Part shown: positions 10,772 through 21,973 of the stretch, one piece after another
Numbering within the stretch: the first letter of the stretch is position 1
Layout: every line of letters begins with the position of its first letter
From: Cryptomeria japonica
Lineage: Eukaryota; Streptophyta; Pinopsida; Cupressales; Cupressaceae
NCBI RefSeq assembly: GCF_030272615.1
Contig: NC_081407.1
Coordinates: 98,749,897-98,813,896 of the forward strand
Reading direction: 5' to 3'
DNA: 64,000 bases
The notes under the pieces: generated by a model
What the model saw: the letters and a program-made list of their open reading frames with translations, nothing else
Told to the model about the DNA's origin: nothing
Database searches by the model: none
Translations under genes and position numbers: made by a program

Positions 10772-12444
10772 CCTATAGCGTCGTAAATTGTACGCACTTG
10801 CTAGGGTGGTACAATTTCACACCTAGTTTAGCACCCGCCTTGGCGCATTTTGCATTTTGCATTGCATTTCCCCTTTAGCACTTAATTAATTAAATTAATT
10901 AGGTCTAAGGTCCTATTTCATCATCTTCCACATAATAAAGTTGGGCCCTTTCATTAAAGTGTGCCCCTTTCATTGTATTCTTCCAATACATCATTTAATC
11001 AAAAACCCTAATTAGGTCCTATTTTGAACTTGGGGGCTTGATTTCGGGGGTCAAAACATCTCGAAATCACCTGTAACTTCGGGATTCTCTCTAAAATCAT
11101 CATATCCGACGGCCCTGAAAATTTGGTGAAAAGTTGTCGGGACCATGGTGCCCAGAAAGGACCATGGCGCCTGGAGTGCACATGGTCCCGGACATTTTTC
11201 CCGAAATTTTAGGAGCGCGATCCAATCATAAAATAAAGCTTAACCCCAAGAAATTGGCAGGATATTCAATCTCTAGGTCGGCCAAAAGTCGAAATTAAGA
11301 CCTAGGGTTTCATATATAAGAGCTCTCTTTCTTCATTTGAAAGGATCGGAATTTTGGCTTTCGAGGACCTTCTATGCAGCGAAAGAGCAGATCTTTGAAG
11401 ACTTCAATAACATTCAACATCCATCCATCAAACATTCATCAATTTCATTCATTTAGGGCTTGGGAGACATTGAAGAACAATAGGAGATTACCGACTGAAG
11501 ATTGGCTTGTACTCCTCCCTTAAGGGTTGGGTATGATTTCATGTTGTTTTCATGTCTTTGCATAAGCTTCAATATATCCTTTATTCATGCTTTAGGTCAC
11601 TTTGCATCTTGATTTAGAGCATTTACATTATCATTTACAAGCAATTAGGGTTTACTTTCTAGGTTGCTCTAGTTTGCTTTCTTGCATTTAAGGACCTTGC
11701 ACACACACTAGGTCTGCACCCACAATACATTTTACAATACAACTTGGCTATTCGTGGAGGTGGAAATCACCGAAGCGGGGGTTTGACTAAGGCAAAACCC
11801 TATATAGCCGCCCACCACACCTTTTCAGATATAAGTGCAGGTTTCGGAATTCGGACGATGCCGCAAGTTACAGATCCGGAACAAGCAGACGGAGACCGAA
11901 CTTCACACCAAATCTCAGAGCAAAAGACCAGGATAGGGGCGTGGGGTGCCCTAGTCCTGCCAGGACAGGGGCGCTGGGTGCCCTGGTCCTTCTGACAGCA
12001 GTTTTCAGCATTTTTGACAACTTTGCAAAACAGCAGTTTATGGAGCAGTTTCAGGGGCAGAATCAAGACAGTGGTGCCCGCGCCCCCGTCCCGAACATTT
12101 TCAGTCAGATTTTAACTCCGGGTACGCATTTACATTCTTGTCTTGTCCTTGTGTTTACAGCTTTCCATTGTTTAAGTTCAATTCTGCAATCTTGTTATTA
12201 GTTCATACTTGCATTTTGGGGTTAGGAATTGAACTTGCATTATTTTATCTTTCAATTACAACAAAGGAATAGAAATCCTAATAGGTAGCCCGTGGCTCTT
12301 TCTTCCACAAAAAGAAGTAGCCAATTGTGTGATACCTCTAGGCTCTTTCGTATTCCACAAGTGTGTGGTTGAAAGTGAGATTAGGGCATGTTTGCTTAGT
12401 GTCACTTTTTCCCCCACACAAATCCCACTCAAGGTGTCCTGTAG
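10772..12444 (+). mobile_element. Solo LTR inserted in copia pol (1.7 kb)
   Basis: The copia reading frame stops matching at 10772 and resumes in the same frame at about 12445, in the segment just upstream of the EEEYSSL motif. The insert begins TATAGCGTCGTAAATTGT and carries a SphI-like run of GGACCATGG motifs near 11130-11200. It has no coding region and no primer site. Its start resembles the LTR at 27254 (TGTAGCATCGTAAACTGT), and both share ACACCT and GGACCATGGCxC blocks, so it is probably a related family. Short TCCTG/TCCTA repeats at the junctions may be the target duplication, but the exact ends are uncertain. Confidence 0.65.
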
Positions 12445-14150
12445 CCTCTGAAAACCTCTAAGGATCATTTGAAATGGCATGACTCAAAAGACTAGAACCC
12501 ATAGTATGAGAATGGGTGCGACGAGTATCGGAAGGATCACCAGCCATAGGTCCTGTTGCCTCAAAAGTAAAGCGAGCCCACTTGGGCATCTGAGGTGGAG
12601 CAGGTTGAGGTGGGGATGGAGGATCATCAGCAGCATCATCAGAATCATCCTCAAAATAATACTAAAGAGAGGCAGTGGGAGGAATAGGTAGAGGAGTAGA
12701 CACTAGAGACAAGGTAACCACAGTGGGAAGGCGCTCATCAAATTGAACATCCCATTGAAATAGGACCTCTTTGGAATCAGGATCAAACAACTTGTACGCC
12801 TTAACATCCCACAGTAGCCAACAAAGATGAGGGGTTGGCTCTTCCGCTCCATTGCTTTCCTCTGAGCATCAAGAATAAAAGCCCATGCCTCACTGCCAAA
12901 CACTCAGAAAAAAGAAACATCAGGCTTGTCATGAGACCAAGCCTCCTTAGGAGTCATATGTCGAATCACCTTGTGAGGCATCCGATTCTGAATATAATTG
13001 GCACAATTGACTGCCTCAGCCCAAAAAGATGAATCCATGGACCTGGACTGAATCATACAATTCACCATCTCCCATAAATTTTTGTTCTTGCGCTCAGTGA
13101 CACCATTCTGTTGAGGGGTGTAGGGAATAGTAAACTGATGCTGCAAACCATGCTTAGTGCAAAAATCTCTGAAAACCTGATTCACATACTCCCCCCCATT
13201 ATCTATACATATCCGCCGAATAGAACAACCAGATTGCTTCTCTACAAATGTCTTGAAGATTCGAAATGAATCAACGACATCGGACTTGTACTTAAGAAAG
13301 TACACCCATGTGCGTCTGGAGAAGTCATCAATAAAAGTGAGTACATACTTGGCCCTAGAAAAAGGAGTAGGAAATGGCATGAGATCACTATGAATCAACT
13401 CCAAGGGTGCCAAAGCATGAGGAGCTCTTCCCTTCGGAAAGGGATCCCTGTGATGCTTTCCAAGCACACAACCATGACAAACACCATCAGTGCAGGAAAT
13501 TTGTGGGAGGCCAAGAACAAGTTCCTGTGTACTCATTTGTTGAAGATATCTATAATTGACATGGCCCAAACGCTCATGCCAAAGCTTACTCATTGAATCT
13601 ATATGTGCTATAAGAGATGAACCTACACTCGCAGAGGGCTCAAATCCATCAAATTTGTAAAGACGAGATGCAATATCAACACTCCCAGTAGCCACAACCA
13701 AATCAGAGTCATGGAGATCCCAAATAACCACATCATGTGGTGAGAACTCAACTGTCTTACCAGAGCTAGAATGACAAATCTGATAAATGGACAAGAGGTT
13801 CGTCCAGATGTCAGGGACAACCAGAACATCTTGCAGAGTACCCCCATCCAAAGAGACAGAACCTGAACCCAAGACTAAAAGCTGAACCGAGTCACCCACT
13901 GCAATCTGTGAAGTGCCACAAGAGGCAAGAGAAGTAACCAACTGCCGAGTGTGAGTCATATGGTGAGAAGCACCAGGATCTAATATCCAAGTGGACACAT
14001 AGGTCGAAGCTCGAGCAGTGAGAGCATGACCTTTCCCTGTGGAAGGAGAAGATGCCTGGGGTGAGGAGATGTGATGTTGTTGCATGGCTTCCTCTAAAGC
14101 CTCTAAGCATTTCCAACACCTAGAAACTGGATGTCCTTCCTTGCCATAAA
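12445..14150 (-). pseudogene. Copia protease and integrase
   Basis: The longest frame is 12904-14085 (393 codons). Protease lies near its start, with WILDPGASHHMT (usually DSGAS, so Pro replaces Ser). The GAG-pre-integrase zinc motif follows: LWHERLGHVNYRYL and CHGCVLGKHHRDPF. The integrase core follows with HSDL, TFIDDFSRRTWVYFLK, CIDNGGEY and PYTPQQNGVTERKN, which together carry the D,D-35-E residues, then FWAEAVNCANYIQNRMPHK. Below 12904 the frame shifts but continues toward the C-terminal domain (EVQFDERLPTV-like at ~12720). This part joins viral-type cDNA to host DNA. It is the best-preserved piece of the element. Confidence 0.92.
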
Positions 14151-15060
14151 AATTGCAAGTGTCTCCTGATTTCTTCTTAGTCTTGGAGGAAGACTCACCA
14201 GACTGTGAAGATTTCCCATGTTTCAGAGGAAATGGTGGTTTAGAATCAGACTTAAGAGGTGGCTTGGAGGAATGCTCACTACCTACAGAATTCTTCTTTG
14301 GCTTCGATTTCTACTTTTGCTTCTCCTTGGAGGACTGAGCAACCAATGCTTTGTTCTTGGACCTTAAGAGCATGTCCAACTGAGAAATATGAGACTTCTC
14401 ACGAGACAAACGCTCACAAAATACATCAAACGTAGGCATGGTGAAACGAGATCCCAAGCCATCCATGGTGGAGTAGAAAGCAGAGGCAAAAAACTAAAAA
14501 TGACCTCGAAGCTTCGAAAGAATCAAGTGAATGTACTTTGTGTCTGTCTTGATCTTGCCACATCCCTGAAGAACAGATCTGGTAGTCTTGAACTTGTTCA
14601 AAAAATCCTCAATGGTGGGAAAGGAATCAGGTGACAAGGAAACCAACTCTGCCTCAATCTATAATGCATGAATCTTATTAACCCTCCCGAAGAGAGACTC
14701 AAACTTCAACCACATAGCGCAAGGAGTGAGCAACTCATCAAGGTGAAACAAAAGACTTTCGGAGACATGCAAAGAGAGAAAACCCATGACCTCATCCATC
14801 TTGTTTCTGTGCTGAAGAAGATCATAAGGACGTTGCAATAGAGGTTGAACCTCATCCAAACAAGACCACAACCCTCATGCCTGGAGAAGCCTCATGATGC
14901 GGGGCTTCCAGGTGTGAGAGTTGTGTTATGTCAACAACTCAATTGAAGGATATGCCATGAAAACTCTTCACCTGCACCTGCTTGTGGTTTTTTTATTATG
15001 TGATCTTTCAGAATAGACAGAAGATGCAGAAGGGTTTGTTTGTTTTGAGAGTTTTGGTGT
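14090..15060 (-). pseudogene. Copia gag
   Basis: Minus-strand frames give a UBN2-type gag. MWSCLDEVQPLLQRPYDLLQHRNKMDEVMGFL begins near 14871 and is followed by IKTDTKYIHLILSKLRG, SRFTMPTFDVFCERLSREKSHISQLDMLL and a Lys/Ser-rich linker. The zinc knuckle reads CNFYGKEGHPVSRC near 14120-14160: the second Cys of CX2CX4HX4C is Tyr, so this knuckle would not bind zinc normally. Several stop codons interrupt the frame. Gag would form the particle that packages element RNA. Confidence 0.85.
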
Positions 15061-16212
15061 TCTGGATTTCTAATATAAATGACAGAAAGCGAGAAAAAAA
15101 CACCCCCCACAATAGATAAACCCAAACCCTAGTACATACTGATGAGAAGGAAGTAGTGCATAAGCAAAAAAACTTCAAACTGAAATCTCATGTACTTGAT
15201 GAAAAATATAAGAAACAAGATCAAATATCTGGATAGATAATTCTGAGAGCTTTCTGACGCCTATTCATTTTCGAAAAACGGAGTTCGTTTGCCCATTCTA
15301 CGGCCCCGGAAGTGCAGAAAAGAGACCCGACTTTGGCTGAAAAAAAGTATAGTCAAACAAAAATATCGAGAAAAAAGTCCAACACCACGAGGTCTAGCTC
15401 AGAACCATCTTTGCAATCCTATTCATTTTTGAAAAAATGACTCTGTATGCTCAAGATATGGCTAAAAAATGAACCCCCCCTTAAAGAGACAAGAGGGTGG
15501 AGATTCGATGGCAGGGCCTGACAGTGGTGACGCTCTGGCGGTGCTCCGACGGTGCTCTGGTGATGGAGTGGAGGAGGCGGGGCTGCGGCTGAGCGGCGGT
15601 GGTGGGCACAAGCAGAGGAGGCAGAGCAGCCTTTGAGCGGCGGCTAGTAGTGGTGGGCATCGATGGCAATGGGGGCCGGGGGGGGGGGGGTCGACGGGGG
15701 CGGAGACTACCGACGAGGAGACCTGTCGGTGGCAGGGGCATGCGCTAATAGGTCCGGTCAGCCGGACTGTCAGGGGGTACGGGGTACCTTCCGAAGCCCC
15801 AAAAACTTTTTCTTTTTTTTATTTTGCAAAAAACTTTTTCGCCATTGGAATGATTTTTTATTTTTTATTTTTTTTTTCTATTTTTTATTTTAAATCAAAA
15901 AATCGGCTTGTATGCCATAAAAAGGCAAAAAATATTTTTTTTTGAAAAAGCATTTCTCGAACCGCATGCCAGGGTCGTACGGCCTAAGTATTGAAGGAAA
16001 AAAAAACCCAGAGGCTCAAGAGTCAAAACTAGGCAAGTTATATATGACTATAGGGGTTTTTGGGCCTTTTGAGCACGATGGTGAGGTTCGTTTAGGCCCA
16101 AAGTGCTCAGAAAAAAGGCCTATCCGTAGGTGCATAAAAAAACTTCTGAAAACCCTAGATCTGCTTCCAAGCAAAAATTATCAAAACAAGAACAGATAGT
16201 TGCAAATTTGAA
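15061..16212 (-). other. Copia 5' leader between primer site and gag
   Basis: About 1.1 kb with no long copia frame. It includes a GC-rich stretch at 15490-15780 that makes proline/arginine-rich shadow frames, then poly(T)-rich sequence at 15800-15890. A leader this long is more than usual, so part of it may be a further unrecognised insertion. Confidence 0.5.
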
Positions 16213-16224
16213 GCTCTGATACCA
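16213..16224 (-). promoter_or_regulatory. Primer binding site for initiator tRNA-Met (copia)
   Basis: The minus strand reads TGGTATCAGAGC directly after the 5' LTR. This is the standard plant copia primer site complementary to the 3' end of tRNA-iMet. Confidence 0.95.
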
Positions 16225-16589
16225 TGTGAGAGTTGAGAAATACAACACCACAGGAGCCCAAATGATCTTTGCGAGCTGAATAACCTGTTAAAAGGAGATG
16301 CAAGGAAGCAATAATAGAAAAATAAATACACAAAAAATATGCTCAAAGAGATGAGAGCTCAATATTCACAAAATGTGTAATGTAATAATGATACAAAGAA
16401 AAGAAAATTAACCTCTAATAGGTCAAGAAACCCTAAAAGGGAAAACCTAGGCTTGCACATAATAATTAATAAAAGAATTAATTATTATGCACCTAATGTT
16501 AGCTTAAGTGTAAAAAGAGATAATAGGGAACTTAAATAATTAAACAAATGTTGTTTAATTAATCAAGTAAAGACCCAATTACTCTAACA
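16225..16589 (-). repeat. Copia 5' LTR (365 bp)
   Basis: Starts TGTGAGAG and ends CTCTAACA in plus orientation. It matches 8264-8539 plus 8977-9065, so the pair dates the insertion. Confidence 0.93.
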
Positions 16590-16594
16590 CTTTT

Positions 16595-17463
16595 TCCTAG
16601 ATTTTTTTTTAAAACATTTTTGAGAAAAGCAAAAAGTAAAAAGAAATATGATTTTCTTTCTTTTCTCTAAAAGAGATTAAATAAATAAAAAGGAATCTGC
16701 ATATGCATATTTGGAAGGAATTTTGATCAATGCAAAAAAAAAAAAAGATTTTTTTTTTATTAATCTTTCTAAATAATTAAGAGATAATTTCTTGAAGCAA
16801 AATTTTCATAAAAAAAATTAAAAAATAAATCTAAGAGAGAGATAAAATATATTTCTTTTTGAAAATACAAATTTCACACATGCAAATAAGCGAATGCAAA
16901 GAAGGGAACCTGGATTGACTAAGCTTTTGATGTTGAATCCTCTCTAGCCTTCTTAGATCCTTCCTTGTAGCTTGGTGAGAATTCTTCAAGAGCAAACTTA
17001 ATAATTCTACAATGAAATGTGACTACAAACAAATTCCTACTACTATTAACAAGAACTTGAGAAATTATTTCACACCAAAAACCATGAACTCCCCTATCAA
17101 AAGTTTGACATACAATATATAGAAAGAGTGCACCATATTCCACTTTTGAAAGAACTAATTGAAATGGAGATTCTTTTCTAAAAAAAAAAATTCATGCAAC
17201 ATTGATTGTTGACATAGTGGGAGTTACATGCAAGAACATAAATTTGAAAAGACTCTTCTAGAAACTTCCCTTTTTCTCCTATGACATATGCTAGAATAAA
17301 TAATTTATAAATAAATCTTATGACCTCATATGTGTCTTCACTTATTAATTCTTTTTATTTAAAATTCCAATCATATTCAATTTATCTTATCCATCTAACA
17401 TTACTCATAGAATCAATAATAATAATAATAATAATAATAAATTAGGAAAAGAGGGTTATGACA
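16595..17463 (-). mobile_element. Long LTR copy B, proximal part (inverted)
   Basis: The minus strand starts TGTCATAACCCTC at 17463 and follows the beginning of the L LTR. For example, minus-strand 17000-16890 matches copy A 4498-4580, including GGATCAAGGAAGGCT and GGATTCAACATCAAAGGCTT in diverged form. The copia target duplication CTTTT interrupts it at 16594. Confidence 0.75.
17413..17441. repeat. (AAT)n microsatellite
   Basis: About nine AAT trinucleotides near the start of LTR copy B. Copies A and C have different short repeats here. Confidence 0.9.
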
Positions 17464-17515
17464 TATGATTCCTTCTTAAACAAACAAAAAAAATCAGATT
17501 TTATTTTGTGAGAGA

Positions 17516-19700
17516 TGTCAAGCAGGAGCGAGACTCCTGAAAGTGGTGAAAGGATGCCATCAAAATGTAGAACTGTAATGTCATACTTTAAAAATATTGG
17601 TGGTGCATCAAATGGAACTACAATTCATCAGTAGTTGCATCAAATATTAATGAAGAAATACATACCTCAAGGGAAGATCAAATTGAGAAAATTGACTCAA
17701 ATGCCAATGTTGTAGATTATGTTCCAAGGTATACCCAAGGTAGCTAGAATGAGTTAGTTAACTTAGATGAAAATGTCACAAATAATGTTGTTGCGAGTAC
17801 ACAAAAGAAGAAGAGAAAGCCAAATAAAAAATGGAACATGAATGGGATATGACCAAAGAATTTTTAGATTTCTTCGGTGTCAAAGTACCCATTCATTGAA
17901 CCAATAGAGAATGCAAGAAAAGATGGACCTCAAAAAAATGCAAGTGTAAGATTTGCAGTTATATATATAATAGAGACAAGAAGTTGTAGATAAAAGTAGA
18001 CATTATATAAAAGCATATCAATAATGTTAATCAAAAAATCATAAATGAAAAGGAACAATCAATGATAAGATGGGAAATAGAAGAAGAAAATCTTCATGTT
18101 AAGTATGTCGTTGAATATGATGAGAATATGCAAAGAATAGCAAAGCTTGTTGAATGTGGAGGCTCAACTAAAGCTTAATTTGGAAAGATCGTGACAAAAA
18201 AACAAAGCCAAAACTATTTAGTTGAGTATTGTTTTTCATATCTTGACCAGAGTTTGACCTATTACAAGCTACCTTGAATAAAAATAGTTTACTATCTTTT
18301 GTGGGTATTCCAAAATTTCCTCAAACGCATTGGTCAATAAATGGTGGATTTGAATGGACAAGTTGTCTTATTAAGGTGGAAAAATAAGATGTATATGAAA
18401 AAATAAATGGTTTATTATGTTAAGTATGTCATCAAATATGATGAGCATATGCAAAGAATGGCAAAGCTTGAAGAATGTGGAAGTTCAATTGAAGCCTAAT
18501 TTGGAAATATCGTGGCAAAGAAACAAAGTCAAAACTATTTAGTTGGGTATTATTTTTCATATCTTGACCAGAGAGTGTCCTATGACAAGCTACCTTGAAT
18601 ATAATAATTTATTATCTTTTGTGGGTATTCCTAAATTTCCTCAAACACATTGATCAATAAATAATGGATGGGAATACACAAGTTGTCTTGCTAGGGTGGA
18701 AAAACAAGATGTATAAGAAAAAATAAAAGATTAAACCTTTATGACATTATCTTTAGATGAAGTTACTATGGTAGATATAATACTTCTTGGGTATGTATGC
18801 ATGGGTATATTGTACACAAACATGTCCACCAACCTCATCTACTCCACATTATTAAAATGAATGTGAATCCCACATCCCAAAATTAAATTTGAACTAGTAG
18901 AGAAATATTTGAATGAAATTGGTGGTATGGATGACTCGACAATTTCTAAAAAAGGTGGTGTGTATAAGAGCAGATGGAGTTGTAATGATGTAAGGTCGTA
19001 TGAATGGTCTTTGTGTAAAGCTTCAAACTACTTCTTCACCATACATGATTGACATTCACTGCATGGCCCACAACATGAGTTTAGCATTTCAATTTGTGAG
19101 CAAGTTTAATTTAGTAGAAAAAGTTAAAAATCTAGTTCACAAAATCTACTCATACTCTTGTCAAGTCCCAAATGGTTTGCATAATTTTAAAATTTTGTTA
19201 AAGTAATAACCATATGAAACAAGATTCTTAAAGATTTTGATACCATATGTATCTCCTTGCATGGACTAGCACAACAAGTTTTTAAGAATATCAGTCCTTG
19301 ATTGGACTAATGTACAAATAACGTGAATTCATAGACAAATCTCTTGACCTTTTACATGTAGGTTAAGTGATGTAGAGACACTTTTAAATTTATATGATAT
19401 TCTCCCTATTATGCTAGAAGAAATAAAAATTCTTGTGAAAAATGTTCAAGAAATAATTATGTACATATATTTCAACAAATTATTAAATAAAATCAACAAA
19501 TATTGTCAAACCATGATATTGGGATCTGTGGAGAATGAGAGAGTTTTTAGTCTATATGGGTTCTTGAAATAAAAGTTAAGAAATAAATTAGACAAGAATT
19601 TGAAAAATTGTTTGAGGATGTATACAACTAGGTATGATATCTAAAGTTTTCCCTATGAAAGGGCACTCATAGTCTAGTGGTCCATATGTGACAGAATAGG
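17516..19700 (+). pseudogene. hAT-type transposase-like gene, decayed
   Basis: Disconnected frames match the plant family of TTF-zinc-finger/DUF4371/hAT-dimerisation proteins. The start reads MSSRSETPESGERMPSKCRTVMSYF near 17518. The middle has CIRADGV followed by GRMNGLCVKLQTTSSPYM, then IDIHCMAHNMSLAFQFVSKFNLVEKVKNLVHKIYSYSC near 19045-19160, which matches the HCMAHRxNLA signature. The end has LYDILPIMLEEI, SVENERVFSLYGFLK and KLRNKLDKNLKNCLRMYTTRYD near 19400-19640, the dimerisation-like C-terminus. Many stops and frameshifts occur, and a 321-bp tandem duplication (18098-18739) lies inside. Related transposases cut and paste hAT DNA elements. This one cannot be functional. Terminal inverted repeats were not identified. 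Confidence 0.7.
18098..18739 (+). repeat. 321-bp tandem duplication in the hAT-like pseudogene
   Basis: Two copies starting at 18098 and 18419, both beginning GTTAAGTATGTC and containing CATATCTTGACCAGAG, CTATCTTTTGTGGGTATTCC and TTTCCTCAAAC. They differ at roughly a tenth of positions, so the duplication is old. Confidence 0.9.
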
Positions 19701-21973
19701 GTTGTGCAACACTTTGAAGCATGGTGGCAGTGGAACAAATGACAGTGATACAATGAATAACACGAGTTATAGTGTTTTAAAAAGTGGACATATGTAGAGT
19801 AAAGTGTTGGTGTGAATAAAGTCTTATACCCAATGTTTTTGTTATTTTATAGTAGGGTACTTATTCTTATGACTTAAATTTTAAATAGGTCCTAAGTGGT
19901 GTTTTTAGAAGTCTTAGTTGTCTGAAGAAGACACATCATATTGTCTCTTTATGACTTTTATTTAATTCAAGTTACCTAAGTCATTTAATAATTTTTTGAG
20001 GCTTTGAGAATGGGACTCATCTTAATTGTTAAAACAAATAATAAGATAAACATGGCTCTTAATATCATGGTCAAATTGAGGAGATGAATTGCCAAATGGA
20101 ATTGGAAAATATTTAGCATTTTCTACATATTTATACTTATTATTGTATTTCATGAATCATATTCCAAAATCCAAATTATCATTGATGATATCATTTATCT
20201 CTATCATTGAATAGTGAAATATAATTTGTATTCTTCAAGTTTACATTTATAAATTAATAAGTTAATGCATTATTATTTGATTTATTGTAATTCTTATGCA
20301 TTATAACAATAAAAAAGAAGAAGAGAGTACATAGTACACTAAAAATATGCCACTAGTATGAAGACGTTCCATTTATGAACTCTACACATAATTGTGAAGA
20401 AGTGCCAAATTTATGAACTCTTTATAAAATAAGAGATGTGCATAAGCGTTAGGCTCCTGTCAATGATGTTGGTATTGTTTGTTATCATAAATGTATTTGG
20501 TTGTGGTGATCTATATTTAGTGTACTTTATAGAGTTGTTTAATAAGGAAAACCTTAATATAATGTTAAAATATGTAGTAGATGCACAATACCTACTTAGT
20601 GATTTATCATGAATGCTTAACTTACAAATATATATGATAGAGACAATAGTAAAATAGAGTTTTAGTGAACATAAGAAACTGATTTTTTAGTAGACGTTGA
20701 TGAGAAAAGACACAATAAGTAAATGAGAACCTTTTAGTAGACTATTATGAGAGTAATTAAAATTATAAGTTTGTACAAGTAATTATGTAAATCTAAGTTA
20801 TTTGTAGTGATAATGACATACATGAGCATAAATAAACAATATTTCAATTATCAAATTCTATATATAGCAATAAGAAATGAAGCAAAGTTTGATAAATTGT
20901 TATGCAACTTAAGTTTGTGGTTGGTCTGGTAATAGAATGTGACCATTAATGTTGAATCCATATGACATTATTGAAATAAGAAATAATCGTAGCCCAGTTA
21001 CTAGAGATCCATAATTGTTCTTATTTGTTTCTCCCTTTGTTCCTGTAAAGTTTTTGTTCAAGTATTTGTCATAAAACATTACTTGATTTTGTAAACAATT
21101 GCAAAATGTAAAAGCATGTAAGTAGTAATCAAGATCAGTAAAGAGTTGTATGTATACCTTTCCATTTTTTATTTTGATTCTTGGTCAATGGAATTAGCAT
21201 TAATAATATCATTTCTATAATTTAATGTGAAGTGTCATGTTACTGAGAAGTTGTGCAACATAAAAATAACTGCCAATTTGTCTTGCATGTACTCTTCATA
21301 TGAATTTTTTTTAAAAGTAGGTAGCAACAATTGAATAATTGATTTGTCTACAAAACAGTGTATTGTTTGTTTGTTCTGAGCCATTAGAATAGTTTTGAGA
21401 TACAAAAAGAGTAGACATAGTTGACTTCTTCTTCACAACAAACAAAAAACGTAGAACATATATTTCAGTGGCATTAGAAATAATTTTGTAACCGTAAAGT
21501 GTAAAATAAGGTGCTTAGCCAAACAAAGAGTTATTTAGTAATACTAGTAGATTGATACATATCTGATTGAAAATATTTTGATCAATTATTTGAAACTTTA
21601 TAAAAATTGGATCATGATCAGTCCAATATGCTTATGATTTGTAAATATAGCATGTTTGTATGTCTACATTACTCCATATATGATCAATTAGTGGCTTATA
21701 TAGATTGTTTAATTTATGCAATAGAAAGTAGATGTCATTGTTTTGCATGTAGTTTAACAGTGTTTTTTTGTTTTGTTGTTGTTTTCTATGGACATGTTGA
21801 TGTTTAACTCAAATGCAATATATATAGTTGTTGAAGTATTTGCAAAGGAAAGTAGTTCATATAACTAGTGTATTAGGTCTAGCATATATATTATATACAT
21901 TGATTCCAGTATTGATAAAAGTTATTGTTATTGTTATGGCCTCGGTATTAGTCATTTTATGTTGCTTTATTTT
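19701..21973. other. AT-rich stretch, no gene seen
   Basis: No recognisable coding frame over ~2.3 kb. A segment at 20320-20425 (GTACATAGTACACTAAAAA, then ATGCCACTAGT.ATGAAGA and CATTTATGAACTCT) recurs at 37925-37985 and 39922-39980. It marks a dispersed repeat family shared with the 37-40 kb region. Confidence 0.5.

Larger units (their letters stand above)
8264..16589 (-). mobile_element. Ty1/copia retrotransposon with both LTRs, nested insertions
   Basis: The element starts TGTGAGAG and ends TCTAACA, and it is flanked by the 5-bp target duplication CTTTT at 8259-8263 and 16590-16594. It reads on the minus strand: 5' LTR 16225-16589, primer site complementary to initiator tRNA-Met 16213-16224, gag, protease, integrase, RT, RNase H, polypurine tract at 9066, 3' LTR 8264-9065. 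The order PR-INT-RT-RH is diagnostic of copia. Scattered stop codons and frameshifts, plus a solo LTR in pol (10772-12444), make it non-autonomous. It sits in inverted LTR copy B. Confidence 0.93.

Noticed and set aside
15481-15893. Proline/arginine-rich frames in the copia leader
   Set aside because: They arise from a GC-rich low-complexity segment on both strands and match no domain.
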